DNA of 64,000 nucleotides, taken from positions 124,001-188,000 of the forward strand of contig JAFREE010000020.1 in assembly GCA_019400425.1 (NCBI GenBank), read 5' to 3'. Positions 11,303 to 21,764 of this stretch are shown here, piece after piece. Source of the DNA: Hymenochaete sp. R1 (lineage: Eukaryota; Basidiomycota; Agaricomycetes; Hymenochaetales; Hymenochaetaceae). Made by a program: the position numbers and the translations under genes. Every line of letters begins with the position of its first letter. The stretch's first letter is position 1. The notes beneath the pieces are model-generated. The model had not been told where the DNA came from, did no database searches, and was given only the letters and a program-made list of their open reading frames with translations.

Positions 11303-12679
11303 ATGAACTACCTCACCCTCGTCTCTCTTTTATTGCCCGCTTTTACCTCTCTCTTCCGCGTGGCTGCCGACCCATGTATCGCCATGGACACTGGCTTCAA
11401 CCTCCTCGTCTTTGGCGTCGATGGGAAGGACTACAACGCTGGGACGCAGGACAAGTGGACGTCAGGTCCGTATCAAGCTTTCTCTAGATGAGCGGTGGAT
11501 CTAGCTGATTCAACCAACTATAGGTTCTGCGACCGAAATCACCGCTGACAACAGACCGTGCGTTGGGATTTTCAACCTTTGAAAGCTTCGTTGTCTAATA
11601 ATCGATTGGTTCACAGCCCTTTCGACGGCGCGAATACGACTTGTTACTTGGCGCAGGTTAGTCGCGTGAAATAGCTTCCGCTTCGTTTCAGCGTCACTCA
11701 AGCCGCGTCTCTTTTTTTGTAGTTCTATAACGCCGTTTACGTTTTGAACGGTGATGCCTCGGATTCCTCTGCCGTCTACATTTACGACGCGAACGGCAAA
11801 TCCTGGAGCAAGCAGGCCACGAATGTGCAGGCAGGCTCCAAGTCGCTTGACACGGCTAACTACAAGGCCATTCTTGACCATGACACGAATGTCTTCTGTA
11901 CGTAGTCTTTCATTTCGTCTATTTCGGCTTCTCACGTTCGATTCGGTCTCTCAGATGCTTTGTCCAAGGGCGAACTGTTCTTCCTGAATATGGACTCGAA
12001 AACCGCTGCCGACGGAAGCACTTTGGCGTGGAGCGATGCTGGTTCAGCGTCCGCTTGGGGAGACCTGTCCAATTACTCACCCGTAATGGCCATCGCCCAA
12101 AACCATATTCATTTCATTAACATCCCAGGTGCCCAACCTGGAACAGCGAACATATTTGTCATTCACTTCTCATTCTTCCAGCCCGATGCGCAGAGCTATG
12201 GTTCGCAGTTCCCGCAGACGGACGGACAGACCACGAGCTTCTTCCAGTCCGAAGGCGTCCAGCAAGAGTTCGCGTACATCCCGTCAGACGGCAGCCAAAC
12301 GTATGTTATCAACGTTGAGAACAACTCGACGCAGACGCTCGCGGGTCCCTCTGTCAAAGATCCATCGGCACAATACTTTGCCGGCATCTCAAGTCTCGTG
12401 CAACTCTCGCCCGATCAAGGCTCGCTGCAGTTCCTTCCGTACACGCAAGGCAACGACAACAGCGGTGCGAGCTGGCAGAAGGTCACGTCCGTTAACATCA
12501 CGCCGTCTTCATCGTCGGGCTCGGGTTCGAGTGCATCTGGATCAGGGGGTAGTGGTACCAACACGGCATCTGGTACGGGGTCAAGCTCGACATCAGCATC
12601 CAGCGGAGCAGAGAGGACGGTACTGACGGCGCTTAGTTCCCTCTTAGGTGCCGCCGCCCTTTCCGCTCTTCTTGCGTGA
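11303..12679 (+). CDS. Secreted, GPI-type basidiomycete surface protein of unknown function
   Basis: Exons: 11303..11465, 11524..11557, 11617..11656, 11723..11897, 11955..12679, about 378 aa. All junctions keep frame and restore conserved segments such as RPPFDGANTTCYLAQ across tiny exons of 34 and 40 nt. The N-terminal signal peptide (MNYLTLVSLLLPAFTSLFRVAA) is followed directly by DPCIAMDTGFNLLVFG. Two Cys lie in the first 90 residues. The central domain (AQNHIHFINIPG, FVIHFSFFQPDAQSYG) belongs to a multicopy secreted family that I recognise from agaricomycete genomes but which has no established function. The C-terminus is Ser/Gly/Thr-rich and ends in a short hydrophobic segment (ALSSLLGAAALSALLA), a likely GPI signal. 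Probable location: cell wall or outer membrane face. Confidence 0.88.
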
Positions 12680-13705
12680 TGTCCCTTTTGTTTTTCGCCC
12701 TTACCTTACCTTCGACTTTTCCTCGCGATTCCGAAACGATTAATTGTTGCTCGTTCGCACGAACTTTTGTTTGGTTTTCTTTTTCGGATGCGTTGGAGAA
12801 TGGGTACAAGTCGACGTACCTTTTGCCATTGTTATTGACAATTTTCTCTAGCATGTTCGGTATACCGCGATCGAATCCCCCGCATTCCCGCACTCTTTTC
12901 GCAACGTACCCTTCTGACGGACTCGCATGGACTCTTTTATCATACCCGCGTCGCGTCTCATATATCACCTTCCTACTTCTTAATCCCATTTTCCTCCGGT
13001 CGTGAAACAGTTTGAATGCCCGAGAGGTAGTCAGTAGGACGTGTGCTCTCCAAGGGGTGTGCTTATTCGCATATCGTCTGGATCGGATGCCTGTTGTCTC
13101 GCTCTGCTGAGCCCCTTACTTTGACGATTCTTTCGTAACGGATCATGTTTGTCAATTATGCTGGCTATCTGGATAAGCGGGCGCTTTCTGGTCCTCAGGT
13201 CTTCAAACAAGAACCGGATCGTTGTCGTTGCATGCATTAGGTTCTCGGATATAATCCTTGAAAGCTTCGTACAATGCAAAGTACTGCGGCGTGGCATTAG
13301 CTTTTGGACAAGAAGCTATTTCTACTATGTCGATTACGCGATCGCGCCCTCCAGTCTGCCGAAGTCGTCTGCTGCTGCTTCTTTCATTGGAAAAGTCTTC
13401 ATCTGGCTATAGAAAGGGTAGTAACGTCAACATATGAACATTGCACGTTCTAAAGACTAATTAATTCCAGCGAAGATGCAAAGTGTTCGTACTCTGATAT
13501 TATTGGCCTCCCTAACCCTTCCTCCGTTTTTCTGCTCCCTTTTTTCTTTCCTCTTCCCCCAGATCCAATACTAGGACTAGGACTGCTCTCGATTGTCACT
13601 CGCTAATACAAGGCGTGCCATAACAGGCCCCTTCTCGATACCCAACTTATCCTTGTCCCTGTTGTCCACTATTCTTTTCTAGAACGCGCCGTTCGCATTA
13701 GTGCA
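12680..13705. other. Intergenic region, no gene seen
   Basis: About 1 kb between the secreted protein and family member B. The first part is T-rich, as expected of a 3' UTR. Pyrimidine-rich stretches near 13500-13570 and 13620-13680 probably belong to the promoter of B. Confidence 0.5.
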
Positions 13706-14458
13706 ATGTCTTCTCATGCACGCAATGACAATGACGAAGACAGCGACTCACTCTTTATTCCTTTGCACACTGACTCAGACGGCCAAGGAAGCGGGTCCAG
13801 GAAGAGACGCCGCGATGAAGATGGTGCGCATCCCCGCCCGCACGGTCCAGCCAGTGCGGCCGGCGAGTCTTCAGCAGATGCTGCCACGGCATCACTGGCA
13901 CAAGGAAGCTCAGTATCCAAAGGCGACGTAAAGACGAACAGATACAAGCAAGGCATATACACATTGTTCTCTTCCCATCTACGCATCATAAGCGCACACG
14001 GGAGTATAGAGGAGTTCATGGCCGTGTGGGAGAGCGAGGTCGACGCCACAGCGGACGTCCGTCGCAAGATATCCGATCTCAAGCCTAGCCTGAGAGAACC
14101 CCCAGAGCTTGATTTCCCGCCTGGCGTTCACGATAAAGTGAACGGCTGCATACGAAGCCTATATCGGCACGTCCAGGCGGTCCAACAGAACGACGCGTAC
14201 CTCGAGGACAATGCGCGCAGGAGACGAGAGCTTGCTAGGACGGGTCAGGTGGAGGATCCTTCGGAGATTGAGAGTCCGGAGACGATGGCTAGGGAATTGG
14301 AGTCGGTGGGCGCGAAGAAGAGGCAGGATCTGTTGGACAGATGCAGGGAGACACTGGAGAGCTTGAAAGCTGACTGGAACGGTAAACCTGCTTTGGAAGT
14401 AGCTGATGAATATGATGCGAAGGTATATGATCTGAAGAAGGAGCTCAGGTCCTGGTAG
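13706..14458 (+). CDS. Unnamed paralogous family, member B (250 aa)
   Basis: Single exon from MSSHARND to a TAG at 14458. The N-terminus is Ser/Asp-rich, with RKRRR at about 32-36 and HPRPHGP at about 42-48, the same order as in member A (KKRRHEG then PRPQGP). Residues about 80-108 carry the signature (IYTLFSSHLRIISAHGS then VW). LDFPPGVHDKVNGC and KKRQDLLDRCRETLESLKADW match the later blocks of A. No signal peptide, membrane segment or enzymatic motif is visible. Charged helical segments suggest a coiled-coil or helical-bundle fold. The 5' coding sequence is also matched by the decayed copy at 23.0 kb, so this is the best reference copy in the window. Role unknown. The basic patch suggests nuclear entry. 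Confidence 0.8.
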   Translation: MSSHARNDNDEDSDSLFIPLHTDSDGQGSGSRKRRRDEDGAHPRPHGPASAAGESSADAATASLAQGSSVSKGDVKTNRYKQGIYTLFSSHLRIISAHGSIEEFMAVWESEVDATADVRRKISDLKPSLREPPELDFPPGVHDKVNGCIRSLYRHVQAVQQNDAYLEDNARRRRELARTGQVEDPSEIESPETMARELESVGAKKRQDLLDRCRETLESLKADWNGKPALEVADEYDAKVYDLKKELRSW

Positions 14459-15909
14459 GTCATGCATCCATTTTATTGGGAGCATTGAGTATAGAACCAA
14501 AGGCTGTAAGTATGTCCTTGCTTTTGGAGTGAGCGAGGCAATCTTTACTGAATCTCGTCTAGTACTAGTAGACTCAGTGACAGTATATGATGTCTTTACA
14601 ATAGCTTCAGCTCACTTAGAATCGTCATATTTCTGCTTCTCTTGAATATAGTCATTGCCATTGATTAGTTTCCGGAGATCGAAGGGCCCAAGAAACCAAG
14701 GTTGGTGTGTCTGGTGACTTCGTACGAGTAATCACGAGTTGGTACCAGTAGCATACCGCCAAGAAATAGTGAGAGATGTCGTATCATAAGTGCACGGCGA
14801 AACGTGTGCTGGGATCACTGAACCCGATGGAAAATGGGTGGGGACGTCAAGTCTGGGGGGGGGGGGGGGGGAATAGCCTGAGCGCGACTCAACGCGCGTG
14901 AGAACCACCTACCAACTATAGACAGCGCGGCTCCCCATTCTTCGCCTTCCACTTGTTTCCTTGTCTGCGTCTTCTATCCCAGAAATTTGGAACTTCAAAA
15001 GGGTATGTACAGTTGCGTCATATTTTATTTTATGTTGAGTATGTGGAAGTAATTATCTCAGCGGCAGAAAAGTCCCCGAACGATGCCAGTCCCAGTGCCG
15101 ATGCCCAACCTCGTCAATAGCTAAGGTCCGAGTCAACTTGATGGATCGGATTACGACTTGGGCGATAATCCAACATACAAGTCTTGAGCATGAACTATAT
15201 AAGTTCTGATGTTCCCGGAGCCCTAACTATCTCTCTCTGCACGAGCTTTGACCTAGTCCAATCCATTTTTCAAGTTTGCATTTGCAAGATAGCCCTTTTT
15301 GCTCCCTTCGGCTGCTGCTCTGAGTCTGACGTTCACCAAGGAGTTCCCTGAAAAAGTCTTGGTACCCACCTACTATGACAAACTGGTAAGCTCCATTCTA
15401 TCTATGAAGTTTGGTATAGAGTGACGAGTGTTCCTGAACGACACGAACACTAACGGGGCCATAACGATGCACACGTAGTCATATCAGGAACGTCAATGAT
15501 TCTTTGCGCAGGCGGTTTGGGGACCAGACGAGCTCTGCATACGGAGGATACAAAGTATCATCCATGCGTATATATATCCCACCGCATGCTCGTTGCTTCT
15601 TCAATCCCCCTCCTGCTTCCCTTGTCCATTCAACTACAGCTGGCCCACCAGTGTCTTCCTTCTACGCTTACTGCCCAGACCACAGTCCTCGATACGTTTC
15701 GCCCAATCTTCACGTCTATCACTCTCAATCACCAGGAAATCGCCACACTGAGATATAGCTTTTTTAGGATCCGACTGTTACTTCATTCTTGCTACACGGG
15801 ACCTTCACCAATCGCCATAGCATCATAGATAACCGTAAGCAAACAGCAGTTCTTTGTTGTTCAGCATCTCTTGCTCACCATCTTTCCCCCCTTGCCCATG
15901 CTCAGACCA
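14459..15909. other. Intergenic region with a G-run and a TATA-like element
   Basis: 1.45 kb between B and C. It contains a pure G tract of about 18 nt near 14856-14873, preceded by GTCTGG. A TATATAAG element lies at about 15196-15203, and a donor-like ACTGGTAAGC at about 15384, so C may have an upstream non-coding or short coding exon that I cannot prove. No other gene is seen. Confidence 0.4.
14856..14873 (+). repeat. Homopolymeric G tract
   Basis: An uninterrupted run of about 18 G in the B-C intergenic region. It could fold as a G-quadruplex or simply be a slippage-prone tract. Confidence 0.8.
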
Positions 15910-17238
15910 ATGGCCCCTCAGTCAAGTGACAGTCAACAGCCTGCTGAAAATACCTCGCCGACCCGCGACCGTGAAAGTACAGCTGGCACAAAACGGAAGA
16001 ATGCCGAGGAACATGTCCAGCCAGACTCCCGTTCATCTGGTCCGTCCACTACTACTACTGAGGCTCGTGGATACAGAGGTATAAACAATGACCCAAAGGT
16101 GTCTTTCTACGAGCTCCATAACTTGGTTCACGGTCTTCGACTTCAGATTCTCGGATCGGAGATCACCAGTGACAACGTAAAGGAGGTCTGGGGTAATCTC
16201 ACTGGCCCTGAACACGACCTCAATAAGTTTTTGAAGTACCGAGAAAAGAAATCACTCTCTAACGATTCCTTTACTCATGAGATTGACGAAAATGAATTCA
16301 AAGGTGTTTCTGAAGCCAGAGCTAAGTTAGGAAAAATAAAAATCTGGATCGTCAGATTCAACAACGAAATATCCACTCTTTCTGCCAGTGGATCCAGCGA
16401 TGATCCTGAAACTCGCTCTTCTATTCTTTCGAAGGAATATGTCAGTCTCTTCCATTTTTCCTCAAATAAATGTTTACCCAAGTTCTGACTCTTTTCCAGA
16501 GCCTGAATAAGAAGATCGAAGAATACGAGACGGAAAGACTGGATTGGCTTCAAAAATTGGATCTCGTCGATGAGGCTTTCTGGCGAGGGCTATACTATGA
16601 AGAATTATCGAAGAGAGCTGCCAACAAACGGATCGAAGAGGCCAATATGAAGAAGGGCAAGAGCAGACATGTCTCAAATCTCAGTACATCGACGATAATT
16701 AAGAAGCATCGTTACATGACTTACGCAACGAGACTTAGGGCCATCGGACAACCTGTCACCGCGGAAAATATAAAAGACATCTGGAAGCCAGTTATAGCAG
16801 CGGATAAGGCTAGACGACAATGGGAAAAGCTGAGAGGTTCGCCAGACATTTCTGACATTGGCTACGATGACGATCTATCTAAGGACGACCTTAAGGAGGT
16901 AGTATCCGCACTGTGGGCTTTGGGTGGGAAGAAGCGTCAGATTGTTAAGTTATTTAATATGTCGCAACGTTTTGGCGAGCAGGACACTGGTGTACGTTCA
17001 TTGAGTTCCTTCTGGCACATAGGAGTTGCGAAGATACTTAACTTTTCGCCAGGAAATTTCGGAGGCTCTGGAAAAGTACAACTCCATGCGCGAAGAATAT
17101 ATACATAAATGGGGGCTCACCGATGAACAGGCCCAAGAGAGAGGAAATGATTTCGAAAAAAGGGCGCAGAACTTTTACGCGGAGGAGCTGAGGCTCATGC
17201 AAGAACTGGAAAACATGGATACCGAAACTTTCATGTGA
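15910..17238 (+). CDS. Unnamed paralogous family, member C, with the helical unit duplicated (402 aa)
   Basis: Exons: 15910..16440, 16500..16991, 17053..17238, joined in phase 0 both times. The start at MAPQSSD is chosen over an in-frame ATG 39 nt upstream because A and B begin in the same way. The N-terminus has a basic patch (GTKRKNAEEH). The family signature occurs twice: at about 66-94 (HNLVHGLRLQI then KEVW) and again at about 247-272 (YMTYATRLRAIG then KDIW). Each is followed by a helical block and a charged tail (RLDWLQKLDLVDEAFW; REEYIHKWGLTDEQAQ). Each repeat roughly equals the full ordered part of A, B or E, so C looks like an internal tandem duplication. Function unknown. It lies immediately upstream of, and converges on, the transposase-like gene. 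Confidence 0.75.
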
Positions 17239-19571
17239 TAACATATACCGAGCTACTAACGTTCGTGGTAAGTGGTGGTGGGCGATTCTATAACATGACG
17301 CGTCACATCTGCGTTAGGGGAGGAACACGTGTGAAATTGGGTTCCCACGCTTCATATGTGTCGGGGATTTTGAGAATCCCGCATTTATCTTAGAATCTAG
17401 GCCCCCATTGACATAGAAGTGATGAATTGAGCTTTAAGTCGAACGAAGATCTCGGAGAAGAGTCAAAAAATGCGAATAAGGAAGTCTGAAGTACAAACAA
17501 GTCAGATATTTAGTTAATTGGACCCACAACATTGAGGTTTGATAATACCTCTGGGGTGTAACTATCGAGAACTTTTAATAATTTAGTCAGTTTCGCTTGA
17601 AGATTTCCGCTAAGATTCTTGAGTTCTGGATGGGTCGGATTTTTGAGTTTGTGCTTTTTAAGTTGATTGTGGATAAATGTGACAGATTTCGTAGTGAGTG
17701 TTTCGCGGTTGGTGATGAATTGTATGCGGTCGAGCTCCTCTCTGTGTTTCGAAGCCTTCTCAATCCTTGCTCTTGCCTTTTCTGTTGCTTCTTCCGCCCT
17801 TCTGTTCAGTTCTCTGTTAATTTTTTCAGCCATTCGTCTATCCTCTTTTGCCTCATCATCCTTCCGACCTTCCTTTCGTAACCATTCTCCCATTTCCTCT
17901 CCTGCACATTTCTCGTTGTAGTATTCCTCCGTGTCATTTCGAATGCATTGCTGCAGCGAGTTAAAAGTTGAAAAGGTTGCGGTAGGATTGTTGCCAAAGA
18001 AAACACGAGCCGAAGCAAGAGCACTCTCATTGGCATCATTTGTGGGAGGCATCCACGACTGATTCTTTTGCTCTATCGTCATCCCTGCTATGACACCATC
18101 TTCAGCATGCTCCGAAGCAAAGCGGGCAAGGGTTTCCTGCGCAGCATTGAGCAAGCGAAGCCACTGGCTTCTATAGTGCGGAAGTTTAGGCTTCAGAGCC
18201 CAGATGGCATCCATGGCATCCTGGCGCTTCCAGGTATCAAAACCGAGTAAAGTTGTCTCAGCTGGCGACACATTGAGATTCCACACGAGGTCTGGATCAT
18301 CTATATGACACTGGATGAGGGTTGCACAGCGAGAGAAGAAGGGTTGAAGGTCTAGGGCGTTGGTACCTTCGAGTCCATGTCGGCGAACCTCAAGAACAAA
18401 ATGATAAGAAAAAATTTCCTGAAAGAGCGTTGAGCAGGCAAGTTCGGTAAGAAGACATGGGTCTTGGAGCCCAGCTTGAACATTGGCCTCCATGTTGTTA
18501 AGACGAGGTTTCTTCTTTAAAGCTTCAGTGCGCTGGAGGTAAAGAAGGTAGAGATGTCGATTTGCAAGAAATTCAGCGCTGCCATTCTGCCCGGAGGAAT
18601 ATCGGCAATTCTGTACGTCTGGGAATGTAATAGCCTTGCCGAGTTTCTGGCGCATGAATTCCTGCCATTTCTTTCCGTGTCCTTTCTTCTTGTCTTTATT
18701 GTTGAACAGAAACCCCCCCAACTCAACCAGCTTGTGCCCAGTCCCTCTCGACATCTTCACGGCGTGCTTCATGCCATCTGAATCTTCTTCGGCCTCTCCC
18801 ATGTCTTCTTCCGCTAAGTAGACTCGGTTGTCCTTATTGGGCAAAGGACACGGCTCAACGCCAAGCTCCTTCCATCCCTCCTGAACTGCCTCATCCCCCC
18901 TTTTTGCAATGTTCAGCTCCTTATGCATTGCGCAACCAGCAAAGGGAAGGTTCTCAGCCTTTTCTAACATCTCCTTCTCAAGTCCGGCAAGCAAAGGGTA
19001 CGCCTCTTCAAAATATGAAGCCTCCAGATCTTGTATACACTCATCCTGCCTTTTAGACTTCTCCGTGTCGCTCAGAACATCCCAAGCATCCTGGCCGCCC
19101 AGGTCTTCAATCATCTGGGTTTTCGCATAGGAAATAATGTAATTGCGCTCGCCCTCAGCTTTCCTTTCAAGGAAATTAGCTCCAATGCGACGCCGTAAGC
19201 AATCCATCCGCCAGCTTCCCATAAGCTCATTGAGCTTCTTCTGGTCAGCCGCATGGTCACCATGGGTTCCAGCCAGCTTCTCACCGATGCTAGAAATCTC
19301 AAGAGGGCTTTGTCCATAAGGATCTGAACCACACTTTGGACTGGTGTTATACAAGTGGATAATGCGCGAGAGGGAGTCAAGGAGGGTGTCTCGTTGGGTC
19401 GAAGAGCAGTGATCCACGGCAGGCACGACTCCAAGGAAACGGACCTTATGGCATCCGTTCACCTGAACGTTGATATGAGATGCCTGGAGCTGCTCGTTTC
19501 GGTATGAAGTTCCATCGGTGCTAAGAGTGAATGCTAACAAATTTTCAAGTCAGTGACAGTTTGCAGACACC

Positions 19572-19743
19572 GTGATTCATCTCATAGGACTTCCGGACAC
19601 AAAGAATACTACTGCTTCGCAACCCTCCATGACTTTTGCTGTCTCAAACTTGTCTGTGATTCATCTCATAGGACGTCTAGACGCAACCAATGCTTCTACT
19701 CCGACCGTGACCTTCTACGACTTTTGCCGCCTCAAACTTGTCA
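19572..19743 (+). repeat. Imperfect tandem duplication (84 + about 87 nt)
   Basis: GTGATTCATCTCATAGGAC starts at both 19572 and 19656. Both units end in GACTTTTGC..CTCAAACTTGTC. The middles have diverged. On the plus strand both are open in the same frame and give repeated VIHLIG peptides. Confidence 0.8.
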
Positions 19744-19785
19744 TCGGGGAAGAAATCTTTTGGAGCTCCGACCACTCGGCCCACA

Positions 19786-20202
19786 ATGACTTCAACGCCC
19801 CCATTCAACGAAATGGCGCCATCTTCCTTCTACAGCAGCGGCAGCAGCACCGTCTCCCAGCATTCCGGTACACAGGACACCTCACGCTCCTTCATGATCC
19901 CTAACGAAGCCCCCTCCACCCTCTCCAAAGGCGCCATCCTCGGCATCCTCACTTTCATCATCGTCGTCATCTGTGCTTTCTCCATCTACATCCGCCGTCG
20001 TGACACTCGAGACCAGCGAACAGCGCTCGAGCAGAAGCGCACTCAGATCAAGGCTGAGACGTATTTGCGCGTTCTCGGCACTTTGCTTGGCCTTCTCGCG
20101 ATTTCTTTAGTCGCATTCTTCTATATCCGCCATAGAAAGGAGCGTAGGGGTGCCTCAGGACCGACAGGTCCACGCGCGTCCACACCTCGACCTCGATGCT
20201 GA
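19786..20202 (+). CDS. Possible membrane protein ORF inside the intron of the transposase-like gene
   Basis: ATG at 19786 opens a 138-residue frame that lies entirely within the large intron of the minus-strand transposase-like gene. It has a Ser/Thr-rich N-terminus, a hydrophobic span ILGILTFIIVVICAFSIYI followed by RRR, then a basic stretch and a second hydrophobic span VLGTLLGLLAISLVAFFYI followed by RHRKERR. The organisation resembles basidiomycete single-pass proteins with a Ser/Thr-rich ectodomain and cytosolic tail, with the membrane segment doubled. The frame is also open upstream through the tandem repeat, and downstream plus-strand frames (to about 20708) look like further exons, such as one ending SPNEREIALTW. 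It could be an inserted gene fragment or a decayed gene. No named domain. Confidence 0.35.
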   Translation: MTSTPPFNEMAPSSFYSSGSSTVSQHSGTQDTSRSFMIPNEAPSTLSKGAILGILTFIIVVICAFSIYIRRRDTRDQRTALEQKRTQIKAETYLRVLGTLLGLLAISLVAFFYIRHRKERRGASGPTGPRASTPRPRC

Positions 20203-21764
20203 ATCTGATGACGGCCGACCCCTGGAGAGCCCGATACCAGACGAAATGAACATGGCTTTGGCAGGAGGCTATGGACTTTGGGCGAGCATGAGCACGCGCG
20301 CGCACGCGCGACGCAATAGTTTGCTCACAGCCCATTTAATATTACACCGTTCGCACAGGGGAACGGTCCTGCTTCCGAACAGCAGCGGGAATGGAGTCTT
20401 CAGATGCGACAAAATTCGCAAAACGCAGGCACTCGTATGAGCCCGGCGTCTGAAAATCCAAGGAGACAGGCAATCTCGGGTGGGGACAAAACAGTAGCGC
20501 GAACGTCTCAATGGGAGTCGAACAGACGCGGCACCCTTCACACGAGAATATACCGAGCGTGGCAGAGCAACTGGATGAAAGGTGTCGTCTGCGCACAAGG
20601 CAAGCAAATACAGCTTCTGCCTACCGACCTCCGCACAATGGTACCCACCCGCGACATGGGAGTGATACAAACTCGCCGAACGAAAGGGAAATTGCACTGA
20701 CCTGGTGAGTCTCGTATTTCTTCGGCAAGCTGTAATTCAGCTGTTTTTTTCATTTCCCGCTCAACACGTTCCACAGTACGACTGCTGGGAGCCAGTTTTT
20801 TGACGTTTCGAGCTGCTAGATGAGGTCCATGGATAGCATCTCGGATATGACTATTGAACATTCCGATTGCAGGTCCGACATTCTTTCGTGGAAGGTTCAA
20901 GGTCCGAAGATGGAACATCTGCTGGCGTGTTCGAGTCTTGTAATGGCCTTTAGAAGTAAGTGTTGTTGCCTCCAGAACTCGAGTCTTCATATCTGACAGT
21001 TTCTTGATCCCATTTTTTGCTCGAAGGTTTCGTCTTTGTATGGTGCGGATATACTTCTTCTTGGACAGAAGCTGGTTTTCGAGGTGAGTCATTTGGATAC
21101 AATGAGCTCGTTTTTGATGTTCAAGCTCATCTGTCAGTTGCCTTATGGCTTCGACTTGTGTATCCAAACGAAGGCGGGTGGTTTCAAGCTCAGCAGAGGA
21201 AGAGTTGAGGGACATCCGAGTACCAGAGAGAATGCGCATAGCTGACTCCAAATCATGATTAATTTTCTTTTTCGTTGCTTTGAAATCTCTTCTGGCTGAC
21301 TGAAGTTCGTTCTGTGCCTTGGCACGACTTTCGTGAGACCTCTTGAGAGCAGTCCGTTGGTAGGAAAGCTCATAGGACTGAGCTGCTGATTTCTGTTTAA
21401 AGGAGTCCCGAGAGCGTGAGATAGCTGCAAGCTGGCGCTTTGCAATACAAATCTCTTTGGACTTCCCATCAAGAGTCTCGGTGAGTGTTGAATTGATGGT
21501 TTTGAGTATACTGATTTGTGCAGTTTCGGCTTCCAGGTTGAGTCGGAGGTCTTCCACCTCAAGCTCACGAGCTTCAAGCTGAGCCAAAAGCTTGTGTTGG
21601 CAAGCAGAACTGGACCGAGTCGAACGAGAACTACAAGCTGGCATCCTATAGTCTGGATGCAGTGCTCTTGAGTGGGTTTCTTGAAGCTCACTCAAAGATG
21701 CCACTCGTGGCCGTTTCTCAGCCTCCCGGGCTTTCTGAGTTCGTTTTCGGCCCTTTGTCTTGCC

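Larger units (their letters stand above)
17510..21764 (-). mobile_element. Transposase-like agaricomycete repeat gene: coiled-coil exon plus large C-terminal exon
   Basis: The downstream exon 17510..19533 encodes about 674 residues. It has segments I recognise from a large dispersed protein family of Agaricomycetes: LSTDGTSYRN, GDHAADQKKLNELMGSW, GCAMHKELNIAKRGDE, FNNKDKKKGHG, NNMEANVQAGLQDP, TNDANESALASARVFF. The upstream exon 20702..21764 encodes a long coiled coil (heptad-like LEARELEVEDLRLNLEAE) ending LNLPRKNVGPAIG. Donor GTCAGT at 20701 and acceptor TTGTTAG at 19534 join DSP to AFTLSTDG in frame across a 1168-nt intron. The conserved D, H and ND/E positions fit a nuclease/transposase-type origin, but catalytic activity is inference. 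A 5' exon upstream of 21764 is likely but not found. I see no terminal repeats or target-site duplication. Both exons are open, so the copy may be recent. Confidence 0.65.

Noticed and set aside
17239..17509. Terminal inverted repeat or target-site duplication flanking the transposase-like gene
   Set aside because: I compared the 3' flank with the region around 21770-22300 and found no convincing matching ends.
19111..19434. Alternative minus-strand frame within the transposase-like exon
   Set aside because: Shadow of the 674-residue frame that carries all the family motifs.
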